Below the pieces are notes generated by a model. It made no database searches. It was given only the letters and a program-made list of their open reading frames with translations, and was not told the DNA's origin. A stretch of 64,000 nt of DNA from Aspidiotus rigidus (Eukaryota; Arthropoda; Insecta; Hemiptera; Diaspididae): contig JAVHKY010000026.1 in assembly GCA_035079385.1 (NCBI GenBank), positions 496,001 through 560,000 on the forward strand, written 5' to 3'. Shown here piece by piece: positions 1-11,690 of the stretch (the first letter of the stretch is position 1; every line of letters starts with the position of its first letter). The position numbers and the translations under genes are program-made.

Positions 1-560
1 AATTGACCTCAAATCGAGGTCGATCTAGACTCGATATGCAGTCGTCCGTATGTAGCGTTGTATTTGCTTGGTGATTTTCCTACTAGCTGACGGAATGTGT
101 AGTCATAATTATACAAAGAGGGCCTTTCAGAACCTCAATTATGCTTAACCGACGCGATTTCAACGTCGATTTTCAGTCAACATTAAAATACAATACCAAG
201 TGATCACTCATTTTGGCTCTCAATCCTTGAACCGTAAAAGTTGTGCACTCGAAATCTAGAAAATTTCGTCGTCAATAATTGAAAGTTTTTCGCCGATGAT
301 GAGGTCGATTTCAATCCGACATCAACAGACATGAGTCAAATGGTTGTCCCAATTGCCAATGCATATCAAAACTTCTTGGTGTCCAGCCAAGCCGATGACG
401 TCACGGATCTTGATGTTGTCACATAGAAGTTCGAGTCGACTCAATTTTGACCTCGAAGATGAGTCGATGGTAGAAAGAAGCGGTCGATTTTGAATCGCCC
501 TCCTGTCATTTTGTGTTTATGTGGACAGAAGTAAATTGACTTTGAAGTCGAAGTGGTTCA
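1..560. repeat. GTCGAT/TCGATT-rich sequence, possible end of a repeat
   Basis: Short words such as GTCGATTT and AATCGACC-like strings recur here and resemble the vocabulary of the element at 22.6-24.8 kb. I could not find a terminus or a repeat period, so the link is weak. Confidence 0.25.
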
Positions 561-2330
561 TCTATCGCACCCTGATTCTTGCAATTCTGTACATTTGTCA
601 TCTCTCGTCTGTATCTCGATTGTTAATCAAAAGCGGTCCTTCTCTTCCTGTTCTTTTTACCCGTGCATAATTTTCTATCCTCCAATGTGACCCCCCCCCC
701 CCCGAAATCAACAGGCGCATAAGTATAGGCATTAGGTTAATTAATACAATTTTTGGGCCAAGTTCAGAAAATTTCCTCTTTTCTACCGATGTAATTTCCT
801 TAATTACGCCCGCTTTGCCGGATTCTCGGGAGGATGGTAATTTCGCTCCGCTTTTTTCCTTTCGAACGTATTGAATAACGCTTTTCTGTATAATATGTAT
901 AGAAATATTCTGCTCGCGGGAAGCGAGTAGCGAGCTTTTCGTGCCCCAACTTTATCCCGCGTCCAAACTTTTATACGATTCCATTTAACCTCTCGACAAT
1001 TCGGCCGCGTGTGTATTTCGGACGCGTTTTTAGAATCATTTCGTAACGATATATTCCGGGCCGCCGGAAAATTAATTTAAATATTTTTAACCGCAACTCG
1101 TTCCGGTCGCATCATCGGCCGCCATATAAATGAACGCGCGCGTGGATGTTTACACATATAAGAGTCGATCGTCGTCGCGTCTCAGAGACAACCATTTTCG
1201 ATAATAAATGACTTTTACGTTCACCGAAATGCTTACCGTCTTATCATCCATCTGTACTCAGCGGCACTCGCGAAACTGAAAACGAACTCAAACGGTTTTT
1301 CCCGCAAAAGCTCCATTAGGATTCATTTATAGCTTTCGGGTAGATCGTTCGTTCTTTCTTTCGTCCCTCACGAAATTCGTGATGGTAGGAGGAGTACAAG
1401 TTTTGTTTCTTCGAGAATCGGTTACCCAAACACCGTATATACATACATTGTGTCATCAAAGGATGGAAGAGAAATTGTCTTCACTCCACGTTTTTGTTGT
1501 GTACATTCCAGGAAAAGGAGAGAGAAAAAAAAAAAGAGGACAAGTAAAGCGAGCATATATATACACAAGTTGAGATCTTTGAAAATGATTAAAAAATTCC
1601 GCTTCTGTTTCTAACCCTATAATAATTTTGAATTCTCTCGAGAAATGAAAATTATCGTTCTCGTATAGAGAAACAAGCCAGTGCAGTGGTTTGGAAAACG
1701 TAATCCTATTTTTTTTTTTTCCTTCTTTCTCAGTGTTTATTCCCACTGCTAGTTTATAACTCTAGTCAAATAGCATTTATTATTATTTCTTCTTACTTTA
1801 CTTCTTCAACGCGGTGTTGTATATCTTTGTGCCTATTGGACTAAAATAGGTATATACTTTACGTACTACTCGTATTTCTAGATATATTCTCTTTCTCGTC
1901 TACTTTTTTTTTCATTCCCTTGTTTTAACTTTTTCGAGCGCGCGGTACGTCTTCATTCTTTTTCTCTTTCGTTTAAAAGAAGAATGACAAAAATCGCTTA
2001 ATCGTATAATTATGGTAATCAGACCTTAGTTTGTGACATCGATTACGAATTTAATTATCTGGCGATTCCATTAAATTGGAGAAGTTAATCTCGTTACATT
2101 TCTTCTCAAATGGCTCTTTTTTCTTCTGTGTCGTCGACAACCGCGGAAATAAGAAGATTTTCTTACGCGCGGCGCGTTCGAGTTACCCCAGGAGAGGGCA
2201 ACGTTTACGAAGTAGAAGAAGAAGGGAACGGGGAAAAAAAGAAACTAGGCCACATTTACGAGTTACATCAACTCTTCGGTCAGGGGTGAAGTCCACGGGG
2301 TTTGAGTGAGGTCGAAGTAGATGGTATGGA
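561..2330. other. Unique CpG-rich intron sequence
   Basis: No coding motif or repeat structure is visible. There is a run of about 14 C at 690-703 and some low-complexity purine tracts. Short open frames here have no family motif. Confidence 0.5.
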
Positions 2331-2714
2331 AGATTTTGAGCTGGGACAAGTTATTAGCGGCTTTTAACAAGGCTTGGAAGATTGAATCCTGTTCCTATTT
2401 CGTCACATGCCTATGTGCCCTTCAACCCTCAATTTTTTAATAGGGTACTTGTTTTATTGGGAATGATTCGAGGAAAATAGCCGCCATCCGTCGTGCGTTT
2501 ACCTTCAGGCAAGTTCCAGAAGGGCCATTTTACAGGAGCTTTCTTGCCCATACTTGGGGGCTGAAAAGAATTCAGATCGTCGAACAGGGTCTTCTATGTA
2601 TATCGCAGGGGACTTGGGAAATGTTGACTTTCAAGCTGCATGTGTTTGAGATTGAGGGTTTGAAGCGGATGCGGGATTAATTCTCCAATCTACCCCATCT
2701 CCTACTACTATTTA
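2331..2714. other. Unassigned sequence left of the satellite element
   Basis: Lower CpG than its left neighbour, suggesting old transposon debris, but no motif identified. Confidence 0.3.
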
Positions 2715-2939
2715 CAGGGTGTCTATCGGTCAAGTAAGTCAAGTAAATCAAGTAAAAGTCAAGTATTTGATAAAAGTTCAAGTAAAAGTCGAGTATCTTC
2801 ATTAACGGTGACAAAAACTTTTGAAAAAAGCAAAAAAAAAACTCATAGGTTTTCTAACGGAGTTGAACGAGGGGTGGCAGGAAACCTGTTTTTTGGGTCC
2901 TCTCCTATTATGTATAGCTACAAAGTCCAGATAATTTGT

Positions 2940-5735
2940 TGACTTCATACGTCAACCTTGAGACGTCACAATCTGATGACGTCATAGATAAATTTTTTTA
3001 AGTACCCTTCCTATTATAATATACAATTTCAAAGTCCGAGACTGTGACGTCACGATTTGATGACTTCATACGTCAACCTTGTGACGTCACAATCTGATTA
3101 CATCATCAGCTTTGTTCAAGTTCCTCTCCTATTATGTGTAGCTACAAAGTCCGGGTTTGTGACGTCACAATCTGATGACATCATCAGTTTTGTTCATGTT
3201 CCTCTCCTATTATGTATAGCTACAAAGTCCGGATTTGTGACGTCATAATTTGATGACTTCATACGTCACTCTTGTGACGTCACAATCTGACGACGTCATC
3301 AGTTTTGTTCAAGCTCCTCTCCTATCATGTATAGCTACAAAGTCCGGGTTTGTGACGTCACAATCTGATGACGTAATCAGTTTTGTTCAAGTTCCTCTCC
3401 TATTATGTATAGCTACAAAGTCCGAGTTTGTGACGTCACTATCTGATGACATCATCAGTTTTGTTCATGTTCCTCTCCTATTATGTATAGCTACAAAGTC
3501 CGGATTTGTGACGTCACAATTTGATGACTTCATACGTCACTCTTGTGACGTCACAATCTGACGACGTCATCAGTTTTGTTCAAGCTCCTCTCCTATTATG
3601 TATGGCTACAAAGTCCGGGTTTGTGACGTCACAATCTGATGACATCATCAGTTTTGTTCAAGTTCCTCTCCTATTATGTATAGCTACATAGTCCGGGTTT
3701 GTGACGTCACAATTTGATGACTTCATACATCACCCTTGTGACGTCACAATCTGATGACGTCATCAGTTTTGTTCAAGTTTGTATAGCTACAAAGTCCGGG
3801 TTTGTGACGTCACAATTTGATGACTTCATACATTACCCTTGTGACGTCACAATCTGATGACGTCATCAGTTTTGTTCAAGTTTCTCTCCTATTATGTATA
3901 GTCCGGGTTTGTGACGTCACGATCTGATGACGTCATCAGTTTTGTTCAAGTTCCTCTCCTATTATATATAGCTACAAAGTCCGGGTTTGTGACGTCACAA
4001 TTTGATGACTTCATACGTCAACCTTGTGACATCACAATCTGATGACGTCATCAGTTTTGTTCAAGTTCCTCTCCTATTATGTATAGCTACAAAGTCCGGG
4101 TTTGTGACGTCACAATTTGATGACTTCATACGTCAACCTTGTGACGTCACAATCTGATGACGTCATCCGTTTTGTTCAAGTTCCTCTCCTATTATGTATA
4201 GCTACAAAGTCCGCGTTTGTGACGTCACAATCTGATGACGTCATCAGTTTTGTTCATGTTCCTCTCCTATTATGTATAGCTACAAAGTCCGGGTTTGTGA
4301 CGTCACAATTTGATGACTTCCTACGTCAACCTTGTGACGTCACAATCTGATGACGTCATCAGTTTTGTTCATGTTCCTCTCCTATTATGTATAGCTACAA
4401 AGTCCGGATTTGTGACGTCATAATTTGATGACTTCATACGTCACTCTTGTGACGTCACAATCTGACGACGTCATCAGTTTTGTTCAAGCTCCTCTCCTAT
4501 CATGTATAGCTACAAAGTCCGGGTTTGTGACGTCACAATCTGATGACGTAATCAGTTTTGTTCAAGTTCCTCTCCTATTATGTATAGCTACAAAGTCCGA
4601 GTTTGTGACGTCACAATCTGATGACATCATCAGTTTTGTTCATGTTCCTCTCCTATTATGTATAGCTACAAAGTCCGGATTTGTGACGTCACAATTTGAT
4701 GACTTCATACGTCACTCTTGTGACGTCACAATCTGACGACGTCATCAGTTTTGTTCAAGCTCCTCTCCTATTATGTATGGCTACAAAGTCCGGGTTTGTG
4801 ACGTCACAATCTGATGACATCATCAGTTTTGTTCAAGTTCCTCTCCTATTATGTATAGCTACATAGTCCGGGTTTGTGACGTCACAATTTGATGACTTCA
4901 TACATCACCCTTGTGACGTCACAATCTGATGACGTCATCAGTTTTGTTCAAGTTTGTATAGCTACAAAGTCCGGGTTTGTGACGTCACAATTTGATGACT
5001 TCATACATTACCCTTGTGACGTCACAATCTGATGACGTCATCAGTTTTGTTCAAGTTTCTCTCCTATTATGTATAGTCCGGGTTTGTGACGTCACGATCT
5101 GATGACGTCATCAGTTTTGTTCAAGTTCCTCTCCTATTATATATAGCTACAAAGTCCGGGTTTGTGACGTCACAATTTGATGACTTCATACGTCAACCTT
5201 GTGACATCACAATCTGATGACGTCATCAGTTTTGTTCAAGTTCCTCTCCTATTATGTATAGCTACAAAGTCCGGGTTTGTGACGTCACAATTTGATGACT
5301 TCATACGTCAACCTTGTGACGTCACAATCTGATGACGTCATCCGTTTTGTTCAAGTTCCTCTCCTATTATGTATAGCTACAAAGTCCGCGTTTGTGACGT
5401 CACAATCTGATGACGTCATCAGTTTTGTTCATGTTCCTCTCCTATTATGTATAGCTACAAAGTCCGGATTTGTGACGTCACAATTTGATGACTTCCTACG
5501 TCAACCTTGTGACGTCACAATCTGATGACGTCATCAGTTTTGTTCAAGTTTCTCTCCTATTATGTATAGCTACAAAGTCCGGGTTTGTGCATCACAATTT
5601 GATGACTTCATACGTGAACCTTGTGACGTCACAATCTTTTAAAAGTTCCCTTCCTATTACAATATCCAGTTTCAAAGTCCGAGACTGCGACGTTACAATT
5701 TGATGACTTCACAGGTCAGACTCGTGACGTCCCAA
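2940..5735. repeat. Satellite of about 77-bp units, dense in TGACGTCA
   Basis: Units alternate GTGACGTCAC and the 16-bp palindrome CTGATGACGTCATCAG (example 3751-3766), joined by the spacer TTTTGTTCAAGTTCCTCTCC and TATGTATAGCTACAAAGTCCG. Some units carry GATGACTTCATACGTCA instead. Dozens of copies of the cAMP-response-element octamer result. The open frames that run through the array are by-products of the period and are not genes. Confidence 0.9.
3180..5529. repeat. Higher-order tandem duplication, period 1175 bp
   Basis: Positions 3180-4354 and 4355-5529 match almost base for base, including rare variants such as the shortened units at 3781/4956 and the altered word at 4163/5338. The divergence is much lower than between neighbouring 77-bp units, so the duplication is recent. 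Confidence 0.85.
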
Positions 5736-5902
5736 TCTACATTTTTCAGATCCCACGTGCGTCATAAAACAGGGTAACTGCCACCCTTCGTTTAACTTTG
5801 TTAAAGAACTCGTGAGGACTTTTTTGTTTTTCTTGCTCGTTAACTCGCTTACTTTCTAAAAAGGTCAAGTATTTTCAGAATTTCCTTTCAGTGGACACCC
5901 TG

Positions 5903-6540
5903 ACTTCTGGAGAAAGGAGTTCTAAACATTTCTTTTGGGGCCCTGATGTATGATATTTATGAAATACAGTTGAAAAAAAAGTACTACTGACTTGCCCCCT
6001 CTCCCCCCTACGAAGCTTTTATTCTAAATTTGATACTGATAAATACTGGGGTGACTGGCGTGTTCTCATAGGCGCGCATTGTGCCCTTAGAAACGTGTAT
6101 TCATAATTGAAATACTTTCTAGTTTCAATCGACTCATGTATAATTTTTCTGTTTTCTTATTTGTTACAGGTAAGTTTGGGTGCGACCACAATATGCTGCC
6201 ATTTTCGACTGAGGAAATACTTTTTCCTCCGTTTCGTACATTAAAGAACTCTGCATTAAAAATGGGTAAAGTAATGAGATTTTGATCAAGGGTTGGAATG
6301 GTACGTATTTTTGAGGTTTCTCTTGAATCAGACCAAATGTTAGAGAGGACGGAAAGTTTCGATATTTTCATGGGCGGATGAAAGTCAGAGAGTATAGAGG
6401 AGGGACGGATGGTTTCAACAGAGAACCTATCTTAAATTTTGGCTAATCCCTCTGGCAGATTGTGTTTTAGAGTGGCATGGCGTGGTGGAAGGGAATTTTC
6501 GGGGAATAATTTTTTGGAAAACTGCATCGAAACTCTGTGA
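5903..6540. other. Unique intron sequence containing ratchet site 1
   Basis: No repeat structure recognised apart from the ratchet site. The 94-codon minus-strand open frame at 6087-6371 shows no motif. Confidence 0.4.
6141..6176 (+). promoter_or_regulatory. Candidate recursive-splice (ratchet) site 1, junction 6169/6170
   Basis: A T/C-rich tract of about 20 bases ends in TTACAG and is followed without a gap by GTAAGTTTG. An acceptor abutting a consensus donor is the structure of a zero-length exon used in recursive splicing of long insect introns. The flanking sequence is not part of any repeat I recognise. It lies on the same strand as the Ig exons. Confidence 0.65.
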
Positions 6541-6559
6541 TAGACTTTGAAGATAGGGA

Positions 6560-7812
6560 AAAATGTTGACCTCCGAGCTCAATATTTGAGGAGGAGGGGA
6601 GGAGGGGAAGATCGAGCTACATGCAGTAGGAGACTCGGAAGTATTGTGACCTACAAGGTATATCGCCGATGTCGCATAAATTGGTGCCCGTTCTCCATTG
6701 TAGAGTGTATGCGACTGGTACTGACCCTTTCGAGTATAACTTCAGTGTTAGAAGAATCTCCCCGGCAAAACTCTTTATCTTGGCGACCGCCAAGTTGCAG
6801 TAACTTCAACTCACTCACCAGACACAACTTACTATCGGCTTCTTCTTCTATCTTTATATCCCTGTCCTTAATCTTCTTCCTTCAAAGGTTGTGTGTATGT
6901 GGCAGGTCCACGGGTATTGAGTGGTCATAGTGTGGGTCTACATTCGCCTTGTCCACCCTCTTTTTCATAACAGGGGCTGTGATTGCAGATACCAGGTCCT
7001 ATGCTTCTTCGGAACTTAGCATGGTGGCTACCAGGCTACTTGGAGCAAGCGCTCCATCCACCCCAATCTCTTACATTGACTGCTTAAGTTTGCCTCCCTC
7101 ACTATCTCAAGCCCCAAACTGAAATTAGCTTTGTTAAGGTCTGGAGGAGTGTTTGAGCCACGTTTCAAGCCATTACACGAAAGAAAGGAGCGAGAAGGTA
7201 CAAACTTGCACAGATAAAAAACTTTATTTTACGCTGACTGCGGTCCAGGACCGCAGTCAGCGTAAAATAAAGTTTTTTATCTGTGCAAGTTTGTACCTTC
7301 TCGCTCCTTTCTTTGTTGTTGTGGTCCACCATCCCATCCTTGATCGCAATGAGAATGGCCGCTTAACACCTGCGTCAGGGGAAAGTTCAGCTGACCATGG
7401 TCTCGATTCTCCCGCTCGTCAAGGTCGCTTATCAACACACGGGTCATCCATTGCCTCAACTCAATCTGAGCCATTCTTACTTTCCATTGCTTCAGAAAGG
7501 AGCGCCTGATCTCCTGCTTGACCCGTAAAACTTCTTGATCAGTCTTTGCTTTGAATATCACCTCTCTTACCGCGGCAAGGAGCTCGATTGGTGGTGAACA
7601 TGTTGATACGCAAAGAACCTCCGTCTTCGTTGAATCTTTTTCATCTCTCTGAATGCCACCTTCAAGGAGTTGGCCCACACTAGGACACCATGTAGGAGGA
7701 TCGACGATGCGGTCCACATTAGGATCCTTCTTCCGGTCACCAGGTGGCTTAGGCAAGATACTTCAAGAAATCTGGTAGTTGATGGGCATTCGAAGCGCAA
7801 TTTAAATTCCAA
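6560..7812 (-). mobile_element. R1-like LINE remnant (ORF2 C-terminal half)
   Basis: Read on the minus strand, 7812-7567 resembles the post-RT region of R1-clade ORF2 (L-L-H-G-V-L-V-W-A-N-S-L-K). It is followed by P-P-I-E-L-L-A near 7580 and P-L-T-Q-V-L-S-G-H near 7370. The extreme C-terminal motif appears at about 7010-6960: S-S-E-E-A-stop-D-L-V-S-A and V-M-K-K-R. Stops and frameshifts show it is dead. The stretch between the GH motif and the C-terminus is replaced by a perfect palindrome. The same family recurs at 40.8, 53.1 and 60.5 kb. Confidence 0.7.
7180..7314. repeat. Perfect 135-bp palindrome (67-bp arms, 1-base centre)
   Basis: Arms 7180-7246 and 7248-7314 are exact reverse complements around an A at 7247. 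The arm starts AAAGAAAGGAGCGAGAAGG and its inner end is GACTGCGGTCC. It lies within an R1-like remnant. It may be a genuine fold-back or an assembly or library artefact. Confidence 0.9.
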
Positions 7813-9690
7813 ATCTATAACCCAAGAAGGGGGTCGTAGAACATATAGAAGTGGCCTCGAGGAAGAAAATCAGACGATATTAAAGAGGGTTAAAAGTAGT
7901 ACTTCAAGAAGGATTTTCCGGTACAAAATTGAGATATCTGGTAATGTGTCAACTCACGCTTCTCCATGTTTAGAAGTGAAGCCTTACTACAGACTTAGTG
8001 CACGAAACAAAAACACATTTAGGCAGGATTAAGGAGGACGTATTTGTCGAGCGGTTTCTTTTAGGTCTTTCGTAATATGAATATCGCGTACACGAAGACG
8101 TGCAGTATAATCACAAACTAGGTATAAGCTGAAGCGATCATATTTTGAGTGATCGTGTTAATTGAAGTTGTTCAATACTATAAAGCTGTCTTTAAACGAA
8201 ATTAACGACTAACGATGAAAAGGTTAATTTCGTTGCTAACATCTTTCGTCGGCCGTTGCCTGATGCGCGTATGTATGCGGAAAAGGAGACCGTATGTACC
8301 CGAAAAAATTCTTCTCGACCCAACATTAATCATTACACCATTACATGCCGAGCATTTGGTTTGTACATATGCTCGCCGAGCGTATAAATATATGCGAGCC
8401 AGAAGATATACCTTGTGAAATACACGAGAGCCACACGTCAATGCTTGAGTGAAGGACAGATGCTAGAAAATTGATTAGACGCTCATTAGCTTTTTAATTT
8501 CTATGAAAACAAATCAAAACACGAGGATAATAAATTAAAAAATACAAAACAGTTATACATATTATAGTCGTGCTTTCGTGATGATGTGTGTGAGCGCCGC
8601 GCACCATCATCTCCGATGGTCAATCACTCGACGCCCTATGTCTGAAATGCTCGCAACGTTAGTCATTTCCGCGATATCCATTGATCGTTGGCGCGCGAAA
8701 GCCGAGGACCCATCAGTGAGAGTGGTAGGAATATTTCGTAATTACATTTTGCCTTAATGAACAATCTTCTTCTTCTTCTTCGAGCGGCTGCTAATTCAAC
8801 CGGTGATAGAAAACTCTTTTGGAAAGAAAAAATAGTTCCAACACCGAGCCCATGGCCATATTGACAACACTTCTGGACGAGTTTTGCCATAGTTGGTACT
8901 TTGACCCGCGTCGAGTTTTTTCCTTTTTTTTTTCGTCGTCGTCGTCGTCGATTAAAGACGAAGGCGCAGCGAGGAAAAAGACGTAACGACGATTTTGACC
9001 TTAACCAGAACAACTTCTTATATTCCATGTATACGCCCACTTAAAAAGGGCCTACAGAAGAACCGAGACAACTCGTTTATCGGGAGCTCAAGCGATTTGC
9101 AGTTATATTGCGCGCCTTGTTTTTCTAAGCGAGTAAATTTTAATATCGCATTCGAAAGACGACGACGACAACACTGGCGAAGTTCACATTTTACGAACTT
9201 CATGCGCTCAAAACATAGAGCAAACTTATATTCCTATGAGAAAACCAGTTTTACTTGGCCTGCACGATAGTCGATTACGGAGTTCTCTTCGGGTTGTTTG
9301 TTCACTTATTATATATTTTTTTTACTCCTTTCCTTTTTCTAATAAGTTATATTTTTTCCGGAATCCAGTTCTACGGATAAGTGTGCGCGAGTGTGTACCC
9401 GCATAGATGAAGAAAGGAAATGAGAAAGAGAGTAAGGTCTTTAATCTGTATCAGGTTTTTTCAGTCATTCGTGTACTACTGCGCTGCATTGCATTGGCAG
9501 GGTATATTCTATTAAATGACTGCTACTTAAGTGGGTTTTAAAACGCTATCGATATCCGTGTATTTTTATGAAATGTGAGCTACAAAAAAAGAGTGTTTGC
9601 ATGGGTTTTACTCGGCGCATGGTCGTATCTGGAAAAAAGAGGTTATCGAAATTATGCATCAGTATTTAATACGTTTGGATTTTTGTATTA
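7813..9690. other. Unique CpG-rich sequence, no gene recognised
   Basis: It contains a GTCGTC microsatellite near 8935-8950 and T-rich tracts. Several short overlapping open frames on both strands show no family motif. Confidence 0.45.
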
Positions 9691-9699
9691 TTTACCAGA

Positions 9700-9940
9700 A
9701 GATTGGTCTGGTTTGTTGATGCTGTCTCAATCGTCTTTCTGCAGAATGTTTCGCTATCAACTTTCCTGAAAGAGCAGTATGGGGATTTAGGGAGGCAAGG
9801 TCCACTGCTTCATTATCTTTAAGGTCGGTGTGTCTCAATATCCATCGGAAAGACATGGATGATGAGGGAGAACTTGATGAGTGCATGAGAATGAAGATTC
9901 TTTGGACGATAGGATCGATAGATAGCAAGTAAGGATGAGA
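9700..9940 (-). mobile_element. LINE RNase H fragment (I/Jockey-like)
   Basis: The minus-strand frame contains W-I-L-R-H-T-D-L-K-D-N-E-A-V-D-L-A, a diverged version of the W-x-P-G-H-x-G-I-x-G-N-E-x-A-D-x-L-A block at the end of LINE RNase H domains. The frame is open for about 85 codons but isolated from any RT. Confidence 0.6.
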
Positions 9941-9944
9941 GAGA

Positions 9945-10975
9945 ATTACAATCATACTATAAAGAATTTGCGGAGAGGCGAGTGGCAGGTGAATATAGGT
10001 GTGAGTTCGACGGTGAGCATCAAGACGGAATTTTTCTTACGGAAGGGAGAGATGTTAATTGAATCAACAGGTTCACAATCATTGCAGTCTACGCTATATA
10101 CGCCACTCCTCTCGGTCATAGGAATGGGGACCTTTAATTTAATAACCAGACTGTCAGCTGTATTGGGGTTGTAGAAGGCCGACCAGAAACCAAAAGGGCG
10201 GAGGACACGACCCAATTGCAAGGAACACTTACCCAGAAAGAAATTTTTCTACTGTCCAAGTGTGAAGCCCGGGGGAGAAGGTAGTGGAGTCGAGGCATTT
10301 TCTATTAAGCCTCCTGTGGACCATAAGGTCAATATCCAACCTGACTTGATTCACTCTGGTCAGGTGTTTGATCTTCTTTAGTTCCTTAGGGAAAGCATTC
10401 TGACTCAAGGGGGTTTGAAAATAGTAATCTTGTGGACAGCAGGACAAAATGACAACCTGTAGATTACAATATTGGTCGAAGTTTCTTTCCTATAAATACC
10501 ATACTCATGGACGCCGTCTCCAACAAAGATGGACAAATCCAAGAAGTTTATTGATGAACCACCAAGTTCCAAAATGAATTTTATGGGAGGGTATCGGCTA
10601 TTTACGTATGCGAGAAACTCACTAAGGAGTTCTATAGGACCGATCCACGTACACAAAACGTCGTCTTCGTACCTTTGTTAATAATAGACGTGACTCAAGA
10701 ACACCGGGCCCCAGGAGACTGGATCAATCTCGAATTTAGACATAAACACTTCTGGATGGAGGGACAGCCAATAGGAATCCCCATCTTTTCAGGGAATTCG
10801 AAAAATTTCCCATGAAATTCAGAAAAGATAGGAGACCAACATAGATTCATAAGGTCGAAAAATTCTTCCAACTCCGCATGAGGAACACGAGATTTAACGA
10901 GTAAGTCGCTCATATGTTGGTTAGCGACGACCTTGGTGTTCTGAGAAAATGATCCAACAATGTGGAGGAACATGA
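9945..10975 (-). mobile_element. Penelope-like element remnant, family A
   Basis: Minus-strand frames give, in order: an RT segment (10973-10695) with E-F-F-D-L-M-N-L-C-W-S-P and K-F-F-E-F-P; R-Y-E-D-D-V-L-C at about 10680-10650, where the catalytic Y-A-D-D is altered to Y-E-D-D; I-N-F-L-D-L-S and G-I-Y-R-K (10656-10405); a linker with K-H-L-T-R-V-N; then L-G-R-V-L-R-P-F-G-F and S-G-V-Y-S-V-D-C-N-D-C, the start of a GIY-YIG endonuclease (10221-9952). The endonuclease is cut off before Y-I-G. Frames are broken at several points. Confidence 0.75.
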
Positions 10976-11690
10976 CGTGTTACCCTAATTGACCACTTGG
11001 ACCCGTCCGTGTAGGCTGTAGCAGAGAAGGTGAGAAGGAAATTCTGATTTTGTTGTTATATGATATTTTGAGAATTTCATTCAGGTCGAAATGGAAACTG
11101 GAGGAGATGTTGAATGGAAGTTTGAGAAGAGTACCTAGATAGGATTGAAGCGATAGAAGGGCTAACCTGGGAGCATTTGAGTTGATGGGGAGATTAGGGT
11201 ATTGAGCTGTTGTGGCCAGAAAGTTAGCAGTGAGTGAAACAGCGTGGCAAAGCAGGGAAGGAACGTTGGCGGGCTGTTATAAGTGGTGTGCCCTTGGACT
11301 AGTCAAAACCTGGAAGATTGAAAAGGTTCTAGCTATTCTTTTGTTGAGATGGATGTGGTAAATTGAAGAACTGCCATCAAGTTGGGAACGGATTAGACTA
11401 GATTTTGAGAGGAAATTCGCAAAAAGACGTTATGCGTGAGTCCAGTATGACCGATTCTGAGGCGAATTATGATTCTTTTCTGCAAGTGAGTTAATTGGAG
11501 GAGTCGCAATATTTTTAATTTGAGCTAGCTTGCTTGAGTGAGATTTAGTCTAGACCAATGAGTGAACCAGGCTTGGGTGATGTATTTCTCAATGCGTTCG
11601 ACTGCTTGTACCCACTCAATTTGGCGCCATTTTCACTCTGGCGCAGATGACATTTTTTAGTTCGCTTCTGCAAGTTCTGTGAGCTTCAAT
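10976..11690. other. Probable old repeat, unassigned
   Basis: Purine-rich, CpG-poor text unlike the unique intron. It continues across the hAT insertion to about 12,750. Its composition suggests an antisense LINE remnant, but no protein motif could be read. Confidence 0.3.

Larger units (their letters stand above)
2715..5902. mobile_element. TIR element filled with a CRE-palindrome satellite
   Basis: The left end reads CAGGGTGTC and the right end GACACCCTG, a perfect 9-bp terminal inverted repeat. About 120-170 bp further in, a second inverted module recurs at both ends (2850-2905 and 5765-5815): CAGGAAACCTG/AACAGGGTAACTG next to GAACGAGGGGTGGCAG and its inverse. Between them lies satellite DNA. 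No transposase is visible, so the element is non-autonomous. I could not find a convincing target duplication, so the superfamily is unassigned. Confidence 0.6.

Noticed and set aside
3057..5703. Series of open frames reading V-T-S-Q-S-D-D-V-I-S-F-V repeats
   Set aside because: They follow the satellite period, stop and restart with each variant unit, and have no coding logic; they are translation of repeats.
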